A program made the position numbers and the translations under genes. Shown in pieces: positions 39,901 through 48,900 of a DNA stretch of 64,000 bases. The notes beneath the pieces were generated by a model that saw nothing but the letters and a program-made list of their open reading frames with translations, had not been told where the DNA came from and made no database searches. Position 1 is the first letter of the stretch. Every line of letters begins with the position of its first letter. Origin of the DNA: Melanocharis versteri (Eukaryota > Chordata > Aves > Passeriformes > Melanocharitidae); contig VZTG01001086.1 in assembly GCA_013397845.1 (NCBI GenBank), positions 128,997 to 192,996 of the forward strand. The letters run 5' to 3'.

Positions 39901-42900
39901 TCCAGAGAGGTGGTTTTTTTTTTTTTTGCTGCTTTTTATAAATGCAAACGGTTTTCAGGCACAGTGTAGGGAAAACTGCTGGTGCTGTGATGGAGAAACA
40001 CCAGCCAGCGAGGATTTTATGTCAATAAACTTTCCCCTCATATTCAGGATTAGGGTTTCAGAGTTGCTGTGGACAGCCCTGCTTCTTTTTATGATCCTGC
40101 ATGAACAGACACACGCTTTTAAACATGTATAGCCTTGCCTTTTCATTAAAAACATCAAAAATGGGCAGTTTATCAGCCCAGGTGACACATGAGACTTAGA
40201 ACGGCCCAGCAGGCTTGTAACAACTCACTCCAGAAATATGATCCAGACAAAGGGTGAAAAAACCCCGCTGCTAAGCTGCGTTGAATCACAGTGACACAGG
40301 ATGGAAATTCTGCTCTGCAGCAACATCTAGTGATGCTTTTGTGCACTGAAAACCAACCTTGGTTTAGATTCTCGCGGGGGGAATAGCAGGTTGGAGTGGT
40401 GGATGGCTGAGCAGCTCCCCTGAAGCCCAAAAGGGACAAGATTCCAGATGGGAATCTCTGGATCTGGTTTAGCCACGGTCACAAGTTTGTGGCTGAACCA
40501 GACAATTCTCCTGAACCCCCTTTCTGTACTCCCCCAGCTGAACCACTGACCTTGGCACGAGGTTTCATAATGTTTAATTGAGAGGCAAATGGCTTTAAAT
40601 GGCTTTAAATTGAAAGAAGGCAGGTTTAGATTGGATTTTAGGAAGAAATTCTTCCCTGTGAGGGTGGTGAGGCCCTGGTACAGGTTGCCCAGAGAAGCTG
40701 TGGCTGCCCCTGGATCCCTGGAAGTGTCCAAGGCCAGGCTGGACAGGGCTTGGAGCAACCTGGGACAGTGGAAATGTCGCTGGGCGTGGCACTGGATGAA
40801 ATTCAAGGTCCTTTCCAACCCAAACCATTCTGATTTCGTGATGCTGAGGCTGGCAGAGCTCAGATGGGAAACCTGGAGCTGTGGAAAGACCGTCCTGACC
40901 TAGGGAGCATCTGATTGCTCTGCCTGGAGAGGTGCTGCTGATCCCCACCGTGCTTCCATGGGGCTGTTGGCCACAGCACAGGCAGGTGCTGCTCCAGGGA
41001 GCCTGGGCAGGATCAGTTAAGCTCTGATGAACTTTTATCCTCTCCCCTTGCCTTGGAGAGTGGCTGTAAATTATGGGGACTTGCCCTGTAAAGGCCTCAG
41101 CCGGGGCTGGCTTGCAGCTGTAGGCAGCCAAGGAAAGAGGAGGCAGCTGGTCCCTGGCTGGGGCTCAGTCTGTGCTCACAGCTCCTCCTGCTCCTTCTCC
41201 AGACGCCTATTCCCTGTCCGTGAGAGACAACAGCTCCGCCCACGGGGACATCGTCAAGCACTACAGGATCCGCTCCCTGGATGGTGGGGGGTACTACATC
41301 TCCCCCAGGATGACTTTCTCCAGCCTGCCAGAGCTCATCCATCATTACAGCCGTGAGTTGTTTGCCTCCCCTCATGGATTCGTGTCCCGAGAGAGAGCGG
41401 GGACAGAGGGAGGACAGGCTTGGGGGACACCACAGCTGCTCCACCCGCTCTCACGGGCCAGGTGTGATCCTACAACCAGAACCCAGGTCCTGATTTCCAT
41501 CCTAGGGGATTGCAAGGGTGAGTTCTGCCCACAGCCCTAAAATCAGGGAGTGTCTCCTGTCAGGAGAGGAAAGAGGGGAATGCTGTTGGGATATGCAGGA
41601 GGGATGCATGGGAAGCAGGGTTTGCAATAACTGGGAAGGATAATTTGCTCCTGTATGGCTCCCTCTGAGCTTTTTCCTTTGATTGGGACCATTCTGGGTG
41701 CCTGGATCCCCGTGGCTGAAACATTTCATGGAATCATAGAATTATTAAGGTTGGAAAAGCCCTCTAAGACCATGGAGTCCGAGGCACGACCGAGGCCACC
41801 ACTAACCCATGTCCCCAAGTGCCACATCCACACGGCTTTTAAATCCCTCCAGGGCTGAGGACTCCACCACTTCCCTGTGTGGTCGTGGAGGTTTCCGTGG
41901 GTTGATTTTTCCTGGCGTGTGTGGATGGAGGAGGAGGTTTTCTCTGCCGTCCCACTGAAGTGTTCTTTGTCCTCATCCAGAGAAAGGGGATGGGCTGTGC
42001 CAGCGCCTCACAGCTCCCTGCACATCCCTGGTTCCCCAGAGACCCTGGGCACAGGACGAGTGGGAGATCCCTCGGGAGGCCCTGAAGCTTGTGAAGAAGC
42101 TGGGCAGCGGGCAGTTTGGGGAAGTGTGGATGGGTAAGTGCAATTCCCCCCACTCCAGGAAAGAAATACATAAAGAGAGGAGATGGAAAGCTCATTTATT
42201 TCCCTAAGGCAAGACTATCCTGGGAGTGGGGATCCTTAAGGATGAACACATATTTGTGGGCACGCACAGAAGGAGCTGCAGGATTCCTGGGAAGGACTGG
42301 ACAGCTCGTGTTTGCACAGATCAGTGGTTGAGCAAGGCTTGCACAGGGAATGGGAGTTGAAGTCACTGTTTACTCATGGGATACGTGCTCATTCTTCCTG
42401 GGAATCCTGGCCATGGCTGTAGGATCCTGAGTCACACCCAGCAGGGTACCTGGGTGACATTTTCCTGCTGTTTCTGCTTCCCTGTTCCACTTTATACCCC
42501 AGATCTCAATTCCTGATGCCTTCCTGCCCACTGCTAATCAGCAGGAGGGGAAGTGGGGGGAGCTCAGCTTCCTTCGCCGCCCTCTTTGCAGTTGCTGGTT
42601 GCCTTGGAAATCGAGATTGTGGACAGGACCAGGCTGAGTTCATGTGCTGACTGCACAGTCCTGCCTTTTTGGATGGCATTTGGATGATTTGAGAGCCCAG
42701 CTGGTGGGAGGCCCTGGGGGTTTCACCCAGAAAGGGTCTGGGAGGATTGTGTGAGGATGGGGTCGTTGCAGGGACGATCCCTGATGCAGCCTCATGGATT
42801 GACAGCTGTGACGTGAGTGTCCCTTCTCCTCTCACACCTGCTGGCACTGGGATTTACCACGAGTTTCTTTATGAGGGATTCAAGCTGTTCCTGTGGTTTT

Positions 42901-45900
42901 CTGCTCCATGAGCTCTTCTCCTCCTTATTGCACAACCCCACAGAGCCTGCAGAGAGCCCAAAATTCCTCGAAACATCATAATCTCTCTGCAGGCTACTAC
43001 AAGAACAACATCAAGGTGGCTGTGAAGACCATGAAGGAGGGCAGCATGGATCCTGACGCCTTCCTGGCAGAGGCAAACCTGATGAAGAAGCTGCAGCACA
43101 ACAAACTGGTCCGGTTGTACGCCGTGGTCACCAAGCAGCCCATCTACATCGTGACAGAGTACATGGCCAACGGTAAAAACCCTCCTGGAGCTCTTGGTTG
43201 GGCTCCTGCAAAACCAGTTTGGTGATCTGGCCAGGGCTCCCATGCAGGATGGGGGTGGGGAGGAGGGGGTTGTACCAAATCTGCAAGAAAGCGACCCAAA
43301 GGTTTGTTTCTAACACAGAAAGAGGCTTTCTGGGCAATGAAAAAAAGGTGGTGATGCTGCATTTGAAGAGTATTTAAAGTTCTCCTCTCCACTGTTCTCA
43401 CTGGAAGTTTGTTTCAGGTTTTTACTCCCTTCAGGGTGAAATTGTCCTTTCTTTTGCCCCTCTTGTTTATAACAGTTTAAATGATGAATGCCCAGCAGTT
43501 TGCAACAGACCTGTGCAAAACGGAGGGGAATTTGGGCTGCTTGGGAGCTTTCCTAATGGAAGATGCTCCAGTGGACACTCATTCTGGTTCCTCAGGTTTT
43601 CTTTAGGATGGAGGCAGATTTGTTGCATATATTCAGAGAAGCACCAGGGAAAACAAATTTATAGATTATTCAGAGGAGTTACAGCAGTCCCTCTCTCCTG
43701 CAGGGTGTTTGCTGGATTTCCTGAAGACAGAAGAAGGAAGCCAACTGAATCTCCCCAAACTCATTGATATCTCTGCTCAGGTCAGTGAACAGTAGCTGGG
43801 AAAAGGATCCAAGATTTGTTATTGCCTCAGTGGAATTCCTGCAAGTCTGAAGTCAGGCAGAGCAAAGATTTCCTGGAGAAAAACAGCTCCTCCTGGTGTG
43901 TTCTCTTAGGGATTCTCCTCATCCCTCTCGTGTCCATGTGCAAGTCAGCTCTGTCCTTAGGGCAGCCCTCTGATAGCTTAGTGCAGGGCTAGAGATCTGG
44001 AGTTTGGGCGATTTGGGGGCTGGTTGGGTGTATTTTGGTCTGATTTTATTTATTTTGCTTTTCTACCTTGCTGAGCAGGAAAAAAAGTTTCTTTTTCTTT
44101 TTATCAAAAAAGAAGAAAAAGCTCTACAAAGAGACTTCCAATGCAGGATCAGCGGTTCTGCCCTTTTGATGATGAGGCACAAAGGATGTTCTGACCCTCA
44201 AATGTGGGAATATTGCTCTTAAGGAAAACAAGCTTTTAACTTCTAAGCATCCCCAGGCTGCAAATCTTAATGGCTGCAGCTGCACTTTAGTCCAGAACAT
44301 TTTAGTCCAGAAGTGCCTCTAAACACAAATAGGGCAAAATCAGGGAAACCACATGAAGAATGAGAACGGAAAAATCACTGCACTTTGGTCCCAGCCAGCT
44401 GTTGACAGAATTTGGCTCATCCAGAGCAGAATTAGGCTAATTAGGAAATAGAGAAAAATAGAGGAAAACTCTAATTGGGAAAAAAACCCTGAAGCATCAG
44501 GCTGAATAAAGCTGAATAAAGGTCTGGGATTCATCCATAAGATCACTCAGCTTCTCTTGGCAAAGTGGGCCTGAGGAAATAATGTGTAAAGGTTTGCTGG
44601 TTCCAGCCACCATACAGAGTTACTATTTAATGAATTAACAGATGGAGAATCTTAATATTTGAGGAGATGTTTTATGATAGTGAAAGGCTTTCCTTCTTGC
44701 TTTAACTAGGATGAAAAGATTTAAATTCTTTAAAGCAGTGCCACCTTCTGTCATTTTTGCTTTGAACTGTCCATAGGGGTGCAGAGGAACCTTTTTCTGT
44801 TCCTTCCTTCTTCACTACTGATACATTTTCCATATCTGAAGCTTCATCATTGTTGTCTGTGAGACATATGGAGACAAATGCACCCTCCCTGTTTTGTATC
44901 TTTGACTTAATTACTTCCCCCCTCCCCTCCTCTCTTGAAATCCCCACTTCCCTCCCTCCATCTTTCATTGTTCCATTCCCTCTCTTGAAAATTATAGCCT
45001 GTGGTTTGTTTTAAATTCCTGAGGATAAGGAAAATTATCCCAATTAATCCATATTACAGAGCCCTTGGGTTTAGTGGGAGCATTCCCCAGAACTTGGCTT
45101 GATGCATTTCTGTGCAGGAGGAAATTGCTGCAGCCAGAGCAATCTCTGGGTGGCTCAGAGCGAAGATTTTGGTCGACGTTACAGAATTATGGAATCACAC
45201 AATGGTTTGGGTTGGAAGGGCCTGAAAAATCATCTCATTCCACCCCCTGCCATGAGCAGGGACACCTCCCACTATCCCAGGTTGCTCCAAGCCCTGTCCA
45301 ACCTGGCCTTGGACTCTCCCAGGGATGGGGCAGCCACAGCTTCTCTGGGCAGACTGCCCCACACACCAGGACGAGGATAATTGAGCACAGACCAAACCCC
45401 ACACCCCAATGAGGCAGAACCCACAGAAGTCACCCTCAGCATGGGGCAGGAAGGATTTTACCCATCCCTGAGGCACTGGCGTCGATTGGAAGATCAACTT
45501 TCATCCTTCCCTCTCCCACCCCAGCACCACCTCCCCAGGGCAGGGACCCAAACATTCCCTGGGTATCTCTGGGAGGGGCAGCAGGAGGAAAGGGCAGTCT
45601 ACTGAGCTATTTTGCAATCTGTTTTTCTGTGGTGTTGGGGCCACATCGCAGCCCAACAGGCACCCAACCCTCTTGAGCGCAATTTTTGATCCGATGACAT
45701 CTGTGGGAGTTAAAATTAGAACAGTCTGGGCCGATGCACTCAGTTCTGTGGTCAGTCTTGAGGGTAAATGTTTGAAAACACTCTGGGCTGGAATGGGCCG
45801 AGCACCAGGTCCTATCTCATTAACATCAGGACAGGAAATTACATCAATTCTTCCATTTTCCACTGCAGAAACCAGCCCTTGCACTAGAGGGGTGTTGACA

Positions 45901-48900
45901 CAGGTTAGAAATGCAGTATTGGAAAGTACGTGTGAGTATCCTGTTTGAAACCACATGTGAGTTCTGAGGCTCATGTGAATCTGCATGGAGTGGAAAATTG
46001 CTCTGCCCTCACCCACAGGCACTTAAAAGCTTTAATAGGTGCTACCCCTTGCTGGCAGGGGCTGCACGGACCCACTCACCTTCCCAATAAATGCCCAATC
46101 CAAATCTGAGACTCAATCTGGTGATCTCTGTCTTCTATCAATCTCCCTTTTCAACCCTCAGCACTCATCAATGAAATGTTACTGCTGGCATTGATAGAGG
46201 CTCATCGCACACCAGGTACCTTGATTAGATGTTGGGAAGGAATTCTCCCCTGTGAGGGTGGGGAGGCCCTGGCACAGTTTTCCCAGAGAAGCTGTGGCTG
46301 CCCCTGGATCCCTGGAAGTGTCCAAGGCCAGGCTGGATGGAGTTTGGAGCAACCTGGGATGGTGGAAGGTGTCCCTGCCCATGGCAGGGGCTGGAATGAG
46401 AGAATCTTTAAGGTCCTAAGGTTCCTTCCAACTATTCTATAATTCTACGATTTGCTGGTTTGGTTTTTTGTGGTTTATTTTTTTTCCTTTCTTAATTCAC
46501 ATATTTAACCTGGAATGTTTATGACTAAAATCCCCACTGGAGAGGAGAGACTTGNATCCAAATCTGAGACTCAATCTGGTGATCTCTGTCTTCTATCAAT
46601 CTCCCTTTTCAACCCTCAGCACTCATCAATGAAATGTTACTGCTGGCATTGATAGAGGCTCATCGCACATCAGGTCCCTTGAGTAGATGTTGGGAAGGAA
46701 TTCTCCCCTGTGAGGGTGGGGAGGCCCTGGCACAGGGTGCCCAGAGAAGCTGTGGCTGCCCCTGGATCCCTGGAAGTGTCCAAGGCCAGGCTGGATGGAG
46801 TTTGGAGCAACCTGGGATGGTGGAAGTTGTCCCTGCCCATGGCAGAGGCTGGAATGAGAGAATCTTTAAGGTCCTAAGGTCCCTTCCAACTATTCTATAA
46901 TTCTATTATTTGCTGGTTTGGTTTTTTGTGGTTTATTTTTTTTCCTTTCTTAATTCACATATTTAACCTGGAATGTTTATGACTAAAATCCCCACTGGAG
47001 AGGAGAGACTTGTGGCAGAAACCGGGAATCCAGTGATGTGGTTTCAGCTCTCGCTGCAGACACGACTCAGGGCTGTGACTTCTGAGCAAGACAGAGAGTG
47101 CTGCTTCTGTTCTGCTTCCCTTGGCTGCTCAGGCTGGTCAACCTGAATATCTGCACCTGGCCAAGGGCAATATCTATTTATTTACCTGTCTGCTGATCCA
47201 CCTGTCCATCCATCCATGGGGAGCGTAGGCACATCCATGATCATGGAGAGATACCAGCAACCCCGTAAAAATGCTGTGCTTTGTAAAGGAGGGTGGAAAA
47301 CAGCCAGGATAACACGGGGAAGTGATGATGAGGATGGGCTCTTCCTCCCCTCCCAGGTGGCAGAGGGCATGGCCTACATCGAGCGCATGAACTTCATCCA
47401 CCGGGACCTGAGGGCTGCCAACATCCTCGTCTCGGAGACGCTCTGCTGCAAAATCGCTGATTTCGGCCTGGCCAGGCTCATCGAGAATGAGTACCTGGCT
47501 CAGGAAGGTGGGTGTCCTTCCCAGCAGTGCCCTTATCTCCCGCCCTCCTGCCCCCAGGGATGCCAGGATACCGGGCTGGCCCCAGGCACGGGGCACCAGA
47601 GCCCGCACAGCTGCTGCTGTCAGCACCAGGCGAGAGGCAGAGGAACAGAAACACCCAGAAATCCAGACCTGGGAGAGGCAGCAGCGCTTGGGGACTATAA
47701 AAACAACAGAAAGCTGCAGAGGGAAATGGGAAAAAACTCTTTTGGTTCTGTCTGGGGGAGTCCTGCTGACCCTCCAGTTGTTTGCTGGAGAAAATTGAGC
47801 TCTGCTGATGAAAGCTGCTGCCTGTGGCCAGGTTTTCCCAGGCATTCAGTCCAGAGGGAAGGAAATAACAGAAGGAAATAACTCGGTCATTGCACTGCAG
47901 AGGGGAGCTGGAGGCACAAATCTGAGCCCAGCAGCAGCTTCCAGGTGTGCCAGGCAAACCAAGCCCTGACCACATCAGGTCCCTTCCACAGCAGAGGGGC
48001 AGCTTGGAAAACAATAAATCATGGAGTCATTTAGTTTAGAAAAGTCTTCTAAGATCATCCCTGTGTTGAGCTCTGACTCTGAGGTCAGGTGTGAGATCAA
48101 ATCATTCAGATTGCAAAGAGGCTTAACAGAGCATCAGGGAAAGCAGCAGAAGTGATTGAAATAAAACAATTAAGTCAGGCATAAGTGGCGCTTACAAGAT
48201 GATTTTAAAGTTTTGGAAATCTGTCCTCCTCTAGAGTTGGGATGAGACAAAATTACCCTTAAAATATACTCTGAGGAAAGGAAATGTAATAGTTTTTGTG
48301 GGCTTTTTTAAAAAGATAAGAAATTTTTTTTCAATTTCCTGTCCCCAAAATACTTTTTGATACAAATCACACCCATTTCAACATGCAAGACTATTTCAGA
48401 GTAGTAAAAGATCCCAAATGTAATTTGGAAACTGGATGAAGGGGAACTTTGACTTCGCTGCAAATTTTTAAGGCAGTTTTATCCTTAAGAGAAGCTTTGA
48501 TGAAATCAGTATAATTCTGTTAATAACCAAAGGAGCTTCTTTTCCAGCAGAAAGCAGCTCCCATCAGCATTTTTCCAGCTAGCTTTGCTCTGGAATAACA
48601 GCTCCCCTCTATCTGCTTTGAACAATTCTCACTTCATAGATTGCATTTCTCAGCCTTGTCACTCAGAGTGTGATGTGCAACAACTGAGGTGCTTATTTCA
48701 CACCCTGCAGTTAGATTTCCAGTCCTGCAAGGATGTGTATAAATAAAAATGTGTCTTTCTCTGCAGCGTAACATGATCAGTTCCCACTTATCAAGGTGGT
48801 TTGGCTGTTGGCTGGTTGTTTTATTTTTGTCTTTGCTAAACTGAAATTGCAACCTTGTGGTCATTGCCGTCCACAGTGGGTTAAGCAAGAACTTGGTGGA

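Noticed and set aside
47174..47845. A 223-codon minus-strand open frame
   Set aside because: Shadow of BLK exon 11; the + strand carries the catalytic loop and DFG motifs.
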